Assembly (NCBI GenBank): GCA_907163375.1
Contig: CAJQUW010001803.1
Coordinates: forward strand, 114,461-178,460
DNA length: 64,000 bases
Source: Prostheceraeus crozeri
Lineage: Eukaryota > Platyhelminthes > Polycladida > Euryleptidae
Reading direction: 5' to 3'
Part shown: in pieces, positions 24,429-36,669 of the stretch
How positions within the stretch are numbered: the first letter of the stretch is position 1
How the letters are laid out: every line of letters begins with the position of its first letter
The notes under the pieces: generated by a model
The model's database searches: none
What the model was told of the DNA's origin: nothing
What the model saw: only the letters and a program-made list of their open reading frames with translations
Translations under genes and position numbers: made by a program

Positions 24429-27400
24429 ATGGATCCAGCTTCATTCAAAGAATTTTTATTGTATTTTCCTCACGATAGGGAATTATGTGTACTTCCCCTA
24501 GAAAAAATGATTTTTGACAAATCAAAGGTCATAACTGAAGAAGGGGAATGCGTGTTTGACGCCATCTATGATGACGATATATATAAATGTATCGTTGTTA
24601 TGGTATCTACTGAAGAGATATCGGAGGAAGTACTAGCGAAAGTACGGGAGAGCAAGAAAAAACTGAAATTATCCAGCTTGTTGAAGAAATTCAGTCGTGT
24701 TAAGACGCAAGGGAGACTTAAAGTTCAACCTACCATGGTAAGCAGGAGAGAAGCTTATTACATATATATTCACTGTTAGATACTGCAAGTTTAATACAGC
24801 ATAAACTTATTCCATTAATATCGGTCTGGATACATGATCTGTGTAAATATTGTGTGACTGTGTATTGATCACTCCTACGTTGTATTATGTAAGACTTACT
24901 TTCTGCAGTTATCGACCATATCATTTCCAACTCTCATTAATTATGAATTTTGTTACAGACCATGTTCACAGAATCTTCATCGGATGAAAATATAACTCGG
25001 ATTCCCTCAAAGTGTCTCCCGTCTCAAACAACCAGAGCTCACTCGGATTCCGAATCGAGCGACGAACTCAATAGTGCGGGTAAATATGTTTTTACTCATG
25101 AAATTATTTTTCCCGACTGTCCCGGTACTTAAATCTCAATTTTGTTGTATTATATCCTTAAGATCACTTCAATTCGTCTTCTTTCCAGATTCTAGCCGAG
25201 CAATACCCTTCCATGGAAATGCTAGAAACTCGAGCATCATTGACGGAAAACTCAGTAAGTTGAATTTTGCGTCTTTTGTTTGCTTTCATATAATGACTGA
25301 ATTCACATTAATACTGTATCGGTTATTAAGTCGCTTAACACGCTTCTATCCATACTTTTTTCAATAATTCTCTATTTACCACTAATTTATTCAGGATGTT
25401 ATACTTCACAATGTGGCGCGCTTAATGGGTAAGTTTATATAATTGCATGCGAGTGCGAGTTCTCAGACGTTCGATTGTGATCTTGGGTTGTGTTTAATGA
25501 TGGTTAATTAGTTCAAGCCGAAACCTCAAAGTAATTAGGCTTGCCTAAACATTGGCCGAGCATGAAAAATTCATATCACATTACCTCTTTGTAATCATTC
25601 GGCCTTTTTCTGAATTCTACAATATTCCTCGCATATTCAGCTACGTGTTATGTTTTCTATGGTGATAGCTGGGATGCGGAGTCCTTTCTTTTTTTTAGAC
25701 TCCGACTAGTATGCCGTATGTAGAGTATAAAGCATGTTAAATGTGCATGTCAATGCTTTCGTCATCTGTTTACTTCAATTTAATTTGCTAGAAAATTTCG
25801 CATGCCTTAAATCAATATAATAATCTTGTAAGTTGTTCTGTCTAATTCGATCTCGTTGGGTAGTACTAGCCTATCGAAGTCGTTGTTAACCCGCATGTGT
25901 TCCTGAGGACAAAAGTGTCCTTTGGTAAACTTCGAAGTCCTGCCAAAACTATAATATAACCGAGAGAGGTCTATGCAGGTTGACCGCAAAAAGTGTGCCA
26001 TTCGGTGTACAGTAGGCGTGAATTTCGTATGTAAAGACCGTTCATATGTGTGCGTTCAATGAACAGCTATAGTAGGCCTATCTATTGATATTCTGTAGCT
26101 TACTGATAGTAGAATTACTTTTACCGATGCTTATCTTCCATATGCTATGTATGTGTATTCCTGTTCTTTATGAACAATTTCAGTTACATCAGGCCTTTCA
26201 CACCTCGCAGGCTAACTGCATACATACAATAATATATATCATTATTCGCTTCACCTTTTACAATCGCTAAACACGTGACAAATGATAAAGTAAAAACAGT
26301 TTACAATACTTGATAAAAGTTTCACTGTATCTGTTGGTACTGGTGAAAGGTGGTAACAAACTTTGTCTACATCGAGTTTGGCGATTTCTTTTATTGATGG
26401 TAAACATCTCTCTCAAAGGATGGTATAAGAAGAAGTAGCTACAGAACGCATCAGCTTCACGCAGGATGAGTCTGCAGCTTCTGACAAAGATGGAAAATGC
26501 ACAGAAGAGACCATTATAATTCGAAAAACACGACGTTCGATGGCAATTAACTTACTGGCAATGGGGTTTACACAGCACTGGATAACTGAATAAAATAAGT
26601 GAACTATATACTCGTACTGTGTGTGAAATGTAGGCCTACGTATGTACTCGTAGGCCTACATGTAGGTATAATAAATGTTTTCATCTTCATTTGCTCGTTA
26701 TTCTTGTAAGAAATTATACTCTTAGACTTGGACTGACTTTCATCCTACTAAACAATTTCAGTATTTAACAAAATTCAGTCAGTTTTTAGTTATTTTTGAT
26801 AAAAGGACAAAAGTGTCCTCTTGGATCAAAATCGGTTGTATTTTTACCGATCACATGCGGGTTAAGTGTTCATAGTGTCCATAAGAACGACGAAACAAAA
26901 GTAATGTGCTTTTCATCTATGTTTTCAGAATCCTTGCTCGCTGAAAGTAGACTGCAGACGTCGGAACTAAAAAAGCAATAGGCTTTTGAAACGACTTGCG
27001 GCCAATAAAAAACCTCCGTTCCGCAGGAGGGCAAGAGCTGCATGGTAAGTTTTCAGCCAAATGATAAAATACAATAATACACGCTGCCGTTTATTAACTT
27101 ATTGTCGCTACAAAAATATATTACCGTGGTAGAATAAATAACCGAAAGTTAACATATAATTTACCTAATAAGTCAGGGTAAGATTATGGTATTATGAGCC
27201 GATATCGATTAGTTCACCTATTAATAGCTGAACTAATCGATTGATTTTTCATTTGATTTTTTCATGTCTAAGTGATACATGTAGTACGAGAAAACTTTCA
27301 ACTCGCGCAAAATATTCAGTTTTAAACGGCAGAGTAAATCCTCGAGTAAATAAGGCTAAACGCTGTATGTTTAAACGCATAAATATAAAGCCGCTATTGT

Positions 27401-28329
27401 ATATTTATTGCATATCACCCTTTAAACTATTTCAAATAATGATTTTGGCTCATTGCAGGAACTTCTTGACTACGAAGGCAAACCGTTTTCAACGAAGGAA
27501 CTTCCACATACGACTCCTGCGAGATTCGCGATAGCGCTCCTGAAACGATTGAAGGGGCCATACTACCTCGAAAGGCATTCATTCGAGGAATTTGGGACAA
27601 CAAAAAAAAGAGAAGGCGTCAGAAGAAGACATAGCCGTTTTGAAAAGTAAGTAATAATTTGATACCTAATTAATAGTATTGAATATACATGTAGGACAGC
27701 TTTCTCTATATTAATACTGTTTAATATTCTCTGCTAATTGCTTTGATTCACTTGATTTGTTTTAATATTTTATTTAATGTATTTAACATTTATTGATAGT
27801 ATTATTTGCATGAAAGCAATTTCCCTTGTGAATACCATAATTTTTAGTTGATTTCAAATGATTTGGTAAAGAAGAAATAAGGTTTTCTGTATTTCCCAAT
27901 CTTACGACACTCAAAAATAATGCATTACATCGAAGTAAACATTCCGCCGGTCTGGCCTTATCAATTGATTATGAATTTTGTTGTGTGGAAAGATGATTAA
28001 CTAATTAATTAATTGAAAACTAATTAAAAAAATATAATTCTCTGTGCGTTCATATCGTTGGTTTGGATCGATGCACTTAAGCAGAATATTTTCATATCAG
28101 TATAATCAATAATTCAAGCCACCGAATGCGAAGCCCTAATACTTGTAGAATGTTTGACAAGTAAAATGTCTTGAGTTTAATAGTCTCGTGTGCATTGTTA
28201 TACCAGATTTTCTCATTCTTTTCAGGTGCATTATCAAATGTATGGCAGTGTTATGATTGGGGTGCCGTGAAAGCAGGACAGGCTGGTAGAGACTGCAAAA
28301 GACGCCGACTAAGTGGTGATAACGAATAA
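24429..28329 (+). pseudogene. Seven-exon BEN-domain-like companion gene (element B)
   Basis: Exons: 24,429-24,737; 24,959-25,079; 25,196-25,254; 25,395-25,428; 26,929-27,044; 27,459-27,646; 28,226-28,329, all with GT/AG borders. Phases close from exon 1 to exon 6. Exon 1 (103 codons) has FKEFLLYFPHDRELCVLPLEK, reminiscent of the N-terminal module of BEND5-type proteins. Exons 2-4 are Ser/acidic then coiled coil (SMEMLETRASLTENS). Exons 6-7 resemble a BEN domain: ARFAIALLKRL, a GPYYLE segment, then DIAVLKS and WQCYDWGAVKAG with a basic C-terminus (KRRR). Two in-frame stops lie in exon 5 (TAG, TAA after Gln codons), and an A8 run at 27,602-27,609 shifts the frame before exon 7. BEN domains bind DNA; a TnpA-like role is inference. 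Confidence 0.6.
25890..26861. mobile_element. TTAA-flanked MITE in an intron of the BEN-like gene
   Basis: TTAA occurs on both sides (25,886-25,889 and 26,862-26,865). The termini are CCCGCATGTG and its inverse CACATGCGGG. Internal palindromes AGGACAAAAGTGTCCT lie near both ends (about 25,908 and 26,804). No ORF. The TTAA target and CCC start suggest a piggyBac-mobilised non-autonomous element. It sits between exons 4 and 5 of the BEN-like gene, in the intron. Confidence 0.8.
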
Positions 28330-28489
28330 TGTAATTTTTGATAATATATTTAGTATACAATTGGTTTTTCTTCATTATTTTTGGGTCCTTCAATAAGATG
28401 TATACGAAGTGTAATAATAATATCGTAATTATGGGTACCGGTGTACTCAGTAGGGTTAGTACAAACCGAGCTACGATTCGAGCGCTAAC

Positions 28490-28706
28490 AAAAAAAATCT
28501 TGTTCATCCTTACCAAGATCTTGGTGAATGCTTGACGCGTCTTGGTAAGATCTTGGTGAATGCTTGGTCCTTCTTTGTGAATGCTTGGCGCTTCTTGGTA
28601 AGATCTTGGTTGATAGAACCAAGATCTTACTAAGATTTTGTGTGTTCTTGGCATGATCTTGGTGACCAAGATCTTGCCAAGATTAGACCAAGACTGTCGA
28701 CTAGTG
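28490..28706. repeat. Right subterminal repeats and terminus of element B
   Basis: About ten copies of TCTTGGTAAGATCTTGG-like motif in both orientations, ending in GTCGACTAGTG. The apparent minus ORF here is translated repeat. Confidence 0.8.
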
Positions 28707-28739
28707 TCGTGCACATTCTTTCAATATAACCGATGATAG

Positions 28740-29245
28740 GTATTTCACCGCAGTTGACTCTGTAAAAATCCTTGGTGTAATTTCTTCGAAGTCATTGAGC
28801 TGGTCTTTGCAGTTTTCCAGCACCTTAACGCGTGCATCTAGTCGGCTCCATATCATTCGCTGTTTAAAGAATATTGTTACATAAAAAGAACTTTCTCAGG
28901 TCTATCATGCTTTAATAACATCATTACTTGCGTATGCAACTCCTGTTTGTGGCCATGTTCCCCCATGTTTATTAGAAAAATTTGAGTGCTTTCAGAGAAG
29001 GGCTCATAAACTGATTTACGGCAAAGGATGCCCTTTTTGCGTGTTTTCCACCGACTGCAGAGCGTTTTACAGAAGCCGAACTGAATTTTATCAAATGTTG
29101 TGAAAGTAACTCATCTGAAACGTTTCTTGCCGAGCATCGTCTTCCTCGAACTGGACACTTTTGTATTCCTGTGTGCACTTCTTCGAGGCGTTTGAATTCA
29201 TTTTTCCTTGGTTCTGCCAACAATTTAATGATTGTCTATATAATG
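28740..29245 (+). pseudogene. LINE reverse-transcriptase C-terminal fragment
   Basis: Plus-strand segments ILGVISSKSLSW, FSSTLTRASSRLHIIR, ITSLLAYATPVCG and CFQRRAHKLIYGKGC, then in another frame LPRTGHFCIPVCTSSRRLNS. These match the region after the palm in non-LTR retrotransposon RTs. It is broken by a frameshift near 29,095 and a stop near 28,879, and begins directly outside the right end of element B. Confidence 0.65.
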
Positions 29246-29315
29246 AACGGTTACTTACTTTGCTTGTACCCTTTCGACTTTCATTTATTTGAAATATACA
29301 CATCTCTACTCCAAG

Positions 29316-29345
29316 TTTCGTTGACCCACTTCCAACTCTGCTGCG
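29316..29345 (-). repeat. Isolated end of the GTGGGTC minisatellite
   Basis: GTTGACCCACTTCCAACTC resembles the right end of the minisatellite at 56,713-56,915, without the repeat array. Confidence 0.45.
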
Positions 29346-29359
29346 GGGTCCGCCAACCA

Positions 29360-29950
29360 GGGAATGCAGGAAATTGAAGGACCCGATATGTAAAGCTGGT
29401 TGGTTTTCCTGCTGACGAACCTAAAATGTGACTCAGTGGTGACGAAATGTGTGTTTGACAATATGTAATGTTCGTTCGCCCATTGTTTTATGACAACCTT
29501 CAATTTGTGTGTTTTGATAGAAAAAACTTTTGACTTTGCCTGGTTTGCCTGTGGGAGCACTCATCAGTCCTGTTAAGGACTACCTATAATTATGTGATGA
29601 TGTAGGCATGTGAAATATTTGTTTATATTATCTTGCAATGTTACACATCATCTGGAATTATGTGAAGCCTTTACAATGAAAATAAACTGTCATGTACGAA
29701 TAAATTCGCTTTCTATGCATCTCCTTATAGTCTTTCTGGAACAGTTTATTAAAACATCATTGATAGTTCGATAGCTCGGAATAGATAAAAATTAATTGAT
29801 CAAGTGGGAAAACTAGTTAATAAATATTCGGAAAGCTAGGCACTGAATCCTTTCCAAAAGCAAAATATTCTGTATCTAAAGTCTACTTCTGTAATAAAAT
29901 TAGTAGTGCAGTCTCACAAGCGACATTGTACATGGCTATGCAATTTGCTA
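29360..29950. other. No gene seen
   Basis: AT-rich, no recognised coding segment or repeat. Confidence 0.4.
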
Positions 29951-30099
29951 TTAACCCTCAGATACCTCAGCTTTTTCACACCCTCTGAGACCTGAGGGGG
30001 GTCCAGTGGACCCCTTTAACATATTCTTAGTTTACCTACTTAAATCGATATCAAAGCATTAGGAAAGTTGATTCTCCCACCAATGCCCACCGAGCAAGG

Positions 30100-30420
30100 G
30101 GAGCTCTGTAGGATATCCGCATCTTAACCGTTTCTAAGACTGAATGGAACCATCCGCGGATTGAACGGCGTTTTTTCGTACAAAATTTAACCGCAGAGGA
30201 TGTACCTTAGGTATCCTTCTGATGTCTGTGGATAACACTATGAGATCCGACGGATACCTGCGGACTACCACGGTGTAGCGTCCGTTATCAGCGGATCACC
30301 GTAATACACCTCCTTGCTGTTCGGTGATATCAGACGGCTATCAACGAAGGATACTAATCGCTGCAGAGTACCGGTAGATATTCATAACCAAGATAACAGG
30401 ATATCGAATAAATAATCGCG
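30100..30420. repeat. Left subterminal palindrome array of element C
   Basis: Repeated GGATATCCGC, CCATCCGCGGATTG, TCCGACGGATAC, TCCGTTATCAGCGGATCACC and GGATATC motifs. Confidence 0.7.
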
Positions 30421-30659
30421 GTGCAAGGGCCACTATCTATATGTACCTTTCGGAATCAATTGTTGAATACATCCGGATAAGCACTGATGAGTACTGTTTT
30501 TTGTGTTAAGTCTATTTCTTAGTGACATGTCCTCAAAATAAAAATCGATTGCTACTTCACAACGAAATTGTCCTTAAAGCAGGATGGAAAATAATATCAT
30601 GCAAATGCGAAGATTTAATTTGAGAAAAATTGAATAACAGAAATCTAAACAGTTATGAT

Positions 30660-31025
30660 AATAACAAAAGTTGAGGGTTCTGAGTACCAGTAATAAAACT
30701 AATCATGCATCTCAGGTGTCCAATATAAAAACAATTACGTCAGCCTGATTTAACAGAGAAACGAGTCGTTTAACAATTATATTGAAAGTTGAGGGTTCTG
30801 AGTACCAGTAACAAAACTATACTTGCAGTTGAAGTGTACAGTAAAATAAACAATTACGTCAGCGTGATTTTGCAGAGAAACGAGTCGCTTAACAATCATA
30901 TCAACAAAAGTTGAGGGTTTGCAGTACCAGTAATAAAACTAAACATGCATCTCAGATGTACAAAATGAAGACAATTACGTAAACCTGATTTTCCAGAGAA
31001 AATCAGTCACTTGATCAACATACTC
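30660..31025. repeat. 120-bp tandem repeat, three units
   Basis: AAGTTGAGGGTTCTGAGTAC recurs at about 30,666, 30,786 and 30,906, each with AACAATTACGTCAGC and an ACGAGTCG segment. Confidence 0.85.
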
Positions 31026-31214
31026 ATCGTAGTTAATGCGTTAAATAAAATAAAATTTACTAAAGTAGAATCACAGTTGTAACTGTCACAGTCACGAGTG
31101 CACCAAAACTGAACTAGAAGAATTCTGGAAGAAATATGACGATCTGTAGCAAGTTGCTAAAAGTTAGAATAATAGCCAAGGCCCGATTTCACTTAAGACA
31201 CCGGAAAATTCTGT

Positions 31215-34200
31215 TCAACAACACGTGACAACAGAACAAAATAAGTTAATCGGCGTTGACGTCATGATCTTTGTCAGCATCACTTTGACGTCAGAACCTG
31301 TCGTCACCAACTGGTTTAATCGAGGATGTATTGAAGCCAGAGGTTTTTTCGTTGATTTCGTTGTAGCCTCCCGTGTATAATATTGAAATACTTCATCAGG
31401 GGCTATTAACCGAAACACCGCCCTGGCTGTTTTGTTAATCGTTGATTGTTCACTGGTAGAGGTTTTTGGACTTAATGTACATAAGCACTTTCGAATAGTC
31501 GATCTCATCTTCTTTGACGACTCATCCACACCTTGAATCATAGCTTCCAATCGCGACAACTGAAACGGAATGAAGTACATATTTCAAAGTTGCGTAATTA
31601 GTCAGTGCTTATTCTACTTTGGTTAATCCAATTAACGATTATCCTAGATTATTATGCTTTATTGATGACTAAGTACGAATGAGACACTAAACACGATCGA
31701 TTTTACATAATTCATACAGAAAATTTAGGATTCTAGATAGGTTCTTGTTTTACGCAAACAGTCAATCGCTGTGTATAACGTGAGTCATTTCGCTATTGAA
31801 TTCTAAGGGACGTTATTCATGGACGTTTTATTTGTCATTAGGACCTAATTAGAAGTAATCCAATATTTTAAGCTACCAAATTGATAAAATTGTTAAAAAT
31901 GAACAGTTCATTACAGGCACATCGGATTCTTGCCTTATGGAATTTTACAAATCCCGCCGTTTTTATGAACGACCGACTGCGGTACCGTTATTTATTGCTA
32001 TTCTGTTGAGCTCTTTCTATTCTATTCTGCAAGATTCTATTAACAGCAAGATTGAGTCATAACGTTAATTTCTAATATTTCACTACTTCTTTTATTAGGA
32101 AATTGACAAGTAAGCGTAATGGAACAAATCAGATGAAAAAAACAGATACAAAATTATGAGTGGAGAATATCTTCTGTGATTAGGCTATCTGATTACTCGT
32201 TTAAATTCAGTGGTCATGACTAGTTTCAACTTGGTTATTTTTGCTTTTAAGTAATGCGTCTACTGGCCTTCACTGGGTATCAAAAACTCTAAAAATGTTC
32301 GAAACTGATGAAGATTACCGAATGCGCATTTGCAGATGCGTTTTTTATACCTAGTTAAGGCCAAAAGACGAGAAGTCGCATTACTTTATCCGATTGATCG
32401 CAAGTCTGGATCAAAATCCACTTCGAGGTCGAATCCCTGATATAAGTAATTAAATGTCATACAATTATGTCGAAAAACGTATCCTGTACGATACTGAAGC
32501 ATAATTACACAAGGTCCTCAATTTAAGGATTTCAAAAATATATGATCACATTTCAAATTGTCATCATTAACGATGTGAATCAGCAGCGCTATGTTTTTGG
32601 CCAGAAAGCAACTATTTGTAGATTTCTAAGCATACTGTGTTAAAAATAGAATATTTTTGTCAGATAATTTCAGTGAAAATGACAGCATTATACATAGAAC
32701 GCACTTGAAAAGTCATCGATTTGTTACATATTTAACCCTCACAGACCTGAGTTTTCCATACCCGGCCGATATTGTGGAACTAAGTTTTACATCTAGAATC
32801 GCTGTCAAAACTTCGGGGTAGCTTATTTTGTGTAGAACGTGATTAACCTGGTCTGACGGTGAGCGTCGTTCAGCTTTCTTAAACATACGATAGTAGCGTT
32901 TCAAAAGCCATATATATTTGGCACAGTACCTTTGTATTAAGAAGCAATTTCATGATGTCTACTGCTACAAAAAAACCTTGCATGCATTTCATTTCACTGA
33001 AATAGGTTAATTGCTTGTTGCCGAATGCTTATAAACTTAAAGCCTAATATTTTTAGTTTCATGCTGAAAGATTGATCATATGGGCTAACCCGCAAAGCGC
33101 TATCATGTACAAAAAACACTCGCATTTGCAGTCTTTTATCGCAAAACACGGCTACACGCGCAAATGTGAAACACTAGCTGAGTGAATCTCATACATTAAT
33201 GCACCATCAGAGACATGAGCAAAATCCGTTTTCATATACTATTTTAATAAGAAGTTCTGCACCCTCTGAGACCTGAGGAGCTACCCCGCCTACTTCTAGT
33301 GGTTCATTTATCATTGCCGGGATGAGTTTATTAAAGATCATTTCTCAACGCTTTTCTTTGGTGTCATATTTCCTGGTGCTGGAATACATGTACAATTTTG
33401 ATATGTTACAATTATGTTATGATTATCCAATATTTTTGGAATAAAATCATTTTGACTTTTGACTTCTCATAAAACCATGAAATCACCGCTAAGTTTCATT
33501 ATCAAACTACAATTTTTACATTTCTCGTAAGTCCAACTTGTGAATGATGTAAGTAACTATCACAAAGTAAATCTGAATCCCCAAACTGATGACTAACCCT
33601 GAGTGCTGAATTGAGGTCAAGTTAATGCTTAATAAGTATTCTCCATTACTTTTCAAATGTAACTTATAGAACTTAGGTGGACACGGTTTGAAAAAAGTAG
33701 GGCTACTGTTTTTTTAGTGACTTCAACACGGTAAGAGCTCATGGATAGCACCTGACATTTTATTATAATCAAGACTTCATTCAAGAGAGTAATACCACAA
33801 TAGCGGTTACAGACATCTAGTGACTACTTGATTCGCCGTAAGTGACAGATCATATCACTGAGGTGAGACTTATATTATTTTTTATCTAACGAAGATTTTT
33901 ACCTCGTTAACTTCTTTCAACGGAAGGTCGAGCAGCTCTTTAAGTGTCTCCATAGCATCGTCAGCCGCATCTAGTTTTCGATTTGTGGAAGTTCTGGTAT
34001 CCATCCGTCCTAGGAGGATATCCAATTTCTTCTTCTGTTCCTCGAGATTGTCCTAAAGAAAAATAAGAATGCGCTGAATAACAATTATTACAAGAAAAAA
34101 TTGACATCGGTATTTTGCTAAAGCGATATGCTGAGATTGCTAATACCATAACTAGACTTTATGCTTGTTGCCTATAAGAACCAATGTTACATCAAATAAT

Positions 34201-35837
34201 GGAACAAGATGTATGTACGTACTGTTAAAATCTTCATTTTATTTCTAATATAGTTCAGTGAATCCATGACACCCGGGAAGTCCTTTGGCTCCATAACTCT
34301 GGGTAGACAGGGTGAGGTTACTTCAGTTTGAAGGCAATAATTCGTATAATCAGCACCTGGAATGAAAGTTATGCCTTATTTAATGACGATTATAGATTAA
34401 TTGAATACGAGAATATAGATTCATCGGAGGAAATCGATTCACAGGAACCTTTGATGAACATTCAGATTACAAATATCACAGACGGCTTATTAATCAACAA
34501 AATGGAGTCCTGCATGTCCATCACGTGAAACGTCTATATTACTTCTATCTGAGACAAATGTATTGATATTTACTCAATATATGCTCCATAACTAATGACA
34601 GATTCCGAAATATCCGGTACAAATATTTCTCGCAAACAATCAAGACAAGACCATATGTTTTCATGCTCTATGTGGTAAGAGAAAATAGGATAGAATATAA
34701 GGTTATCATCTACTGTGATTAATAGTTGACATTCGAACATAAGAACACGATACTCATAAAAGATATTTCTTTGTTTCTTACTTTCATTAAGTGGAGAATT
34801 CGCTTGAGTTTCTGAAGTATCATTCATTGTACTTTCTTGTAAGTTCACCGTATCTGCACGTTTCATTTGTATTAATCTAAAGGATTTACGTGAAATGCGA
34901 TCTGCCCGTTCGTTTTCGCTGTCAGTGGGATTTGAACCAATCAATGATTTGAGATACTCATCGGCTTCTTTTCGAGAATTAAAATGACCTTTCTCACTGC
35001 CTGGTAACTGAATCCATTCCTTTTTATTTGGTACAGATGATCTTTCAATAAGAGTGGAAATTCTTCTGGAAACAAATTGATAAAATTGATTAGAAATTTC
35101 TCCTATCACTATCAGATAACACGAGTTACTAGGATATCCTTCTATACTTATCCATTATGATTTCCTAACTTTTATAAATTCTGATAACCGATCTTTTGAA
35201 AATTGAAGTTCAGTTTATTCTGGTAATTGAAAATATATGTTTAGCCTCATGCATTCCGTTAACATGATCAACCCTTGAAGCAGACTGGTAGCACATATCA
35301 CTTGGTAAATTAAGCCGATTATTGCTAATTCCTTTCTTTGTTATATCGGATTCTCATCTTCCTATCATATGTCAACTAGTATCATAAGCTCAATTATTAC
35401 CAGATTTAGCTTATTCACGTCACGGAGTTAGACAAATGGCTATATTTATGAATTATACCCACATTTACTAACTCTTTCACTTACAGTTATCCATGCCTAT
35501 GTCTAGATAAGACAGATTCGTTGCAGGCGGAAGACAAGTTTTCAAACTATAGATCAACGAAAAACATGAGATTACTTTTTCCATTATTTTATATGCGAGT
35601 AGGCCACCCCAACCGTGATACATAGTTTCTATCCGAGTATGCACACCGTTCATAACGTTTGAGAATAAGTATACAAACTTAAATGGACTGTCTGATAGAA
35701 ACTCACCTCTCATCCAGGATAAAGGAGCCGGCCAAAAGCACAACTGATGCCTATGTTTAGTTGATTTCGGAATCACCCAAGAAGACGGAACTGTGAAGTG
35801 ACTTTGGTCTGTCGTCGAAAAAGTCGAAGACTGTGAA
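31215..35837 (-). CDS. DUF4806-like multi-exon gene in element C
   Basis: Minus-strand exons 35,065-34,782; 34,356-34,223; 34,052-33,903; 31,559-31,215 have GT/AG borders and fully matching phases. A further 5' exon, 35,837-35,707, carries HFTVPSSWV and LCFWPAP but its phase does not fit directly, so another small exon or an indel is likely between. The next exon has EWIQLPGSEKG followed by RKEADEYLKSL, like the N-terminal part of invertebrate DUF4806 proteins. Exons 4-5 join as LKELLDLPLKEVNELSRLEA and continue with MRSTIRKCLCTLS and ARAVFRLIAPDEVF, resembling DUF4806 itself. A coiled coil precedes it. The true start codon was not found. The last intron (31,560-33,902) holds a TTAA-MITE relic. 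DUF4806 function is unknown; location inside a transposon suggests an element-encoded accessory protein (inference). Confidence 0.6.
32732..33310. repeat. Relic of the CCCTC...GACCTGAG TTAA-MITE family
   Basis: TTAACCCTCACAGACCTGAG at about 32,733 and CACCCTCTGAGACCTGAGG at about 33,250 match the ends of the 29,955-38,844 element. It lies in the last intron of the DUF4806-like gene. Confidence 0.55.
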
Positions 35838-35839
35838 CT

Positions 35840-36430
35840 GCAAAGAAAATCAAATCCAATAATTAATGTATATGCAAATAATGAAGAACTAGATGGTAAT
35901 TACTGTTGATGCTGTTGATGCTTGAAACAAGTCAGAATATAAGCATGTTATAGTATTGAAGTGGCTAATACCTTTCTTGTATTCTCAAAGAAATTTTTTG
36001 ATTGCGAACCTTTTTGTCGCATATTATTGAACGCTGTCTATTCCTCCTTCAATTAAAAACTCCTGTTCTATTTTGCAATGTTTTATTGAATATATCATTG
36101 AACACATGATTCAAAGATGCAGAAAACGTTTAAACGGCAGATAGCATGGTATGAACCTTTATGGCTAGACATACTGCCCATAGATTTACATGCTTTCATC
36201 AATTACTCATCTCAAATAAACCTCTATGTCAGCATTTTCTAAATATCGTCACAAGAAATTATACATAACACTCCTCAGCAGCGGCAGCAAATCTGTTAAC
36301 TTTGGAAAAAGCAACTTATTAAGTTTTTGTGCCAGCTGGTCATAGATTTGATCTATGGTTTATGATGATTGAACTCTTTGAATAGGTGTTTTGGGTAATC
36401 GCCTACCTAAGAAATGTTAAGCCATAGACA
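35840..36430. other. No gene seen
   Basis: Part of element C upstream of its gene; a first exon with the start codon may be here. Confidence 0.35.
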
Positions 36431-36439
36431 ATGCTAATG

Positions 36440-36665
36440 CATTTAATTTACAGAATATTTATAAAACTCCAACATCATCATCATCAACATTTTATTAGCC
36501 ATGGCAAATATATGCCGTTGGAAAGATGTACAACTACAAGACTGCTTGGATACACTAGCACAATAATGTTGAAAATAGTACTGATAGGAAGTACTTATCA
36601 ACATACAAAGGCTATAAGGTTCACACATTACATTATTGAGCAAAGACAGTGGATACACACACAGA
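36440..36665 (-). mobile_element. Possible 3' end of a LINE or retrocopy
   Basis: On the minus strand it ends with GGCTAATAAAATGTTGATGATGATGATG, i.e. a polyadenylation-like AATAAA followed by a short ATG-repeat tail as in several LINE families. No coding sequence recognised. Confidence 0.3.
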
Positions 36666-36669
36666 GTTA

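Larger units (their letters stand above)
19149..28706 (+). mobile_element. CACTA element B (9.56 kb)
   Basis: The right end, read inward from 28,706, is CACTAGTCGACAGTCTTGGT; the left end from 19,149 is CGCTAGTCGACCAATCTTGG. Both open into dense CCAAGATCTTGG-type subterminal repeats in both orientations, the classic anatomy of CACTA/EnSpm elements. Flanks share TC immediately outside (19,147-19,148 and 28,707-28,708), compatible with a 2-bp target duplication but weak. Between them, on the plus strand, lie a C-terminal TNP2 transposase remnant and a BEN-like gene. The missing catalytic Asp residues make it non-autonomous. The left end carries CG where CA is expected. Confidence 0.7.

Noticed and set aside
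28136..28714. 192-codon minus-strand ORF
   Set aside because: Mostly translated subterminal CCAAGATCTTGG repeats of element B, and antisense to the last BEN-gene exon.
30666..31025. CRISPR-like array
   Set aside because: Three 120-bp units that are similar along their full length; no short repeats with unique spacers.
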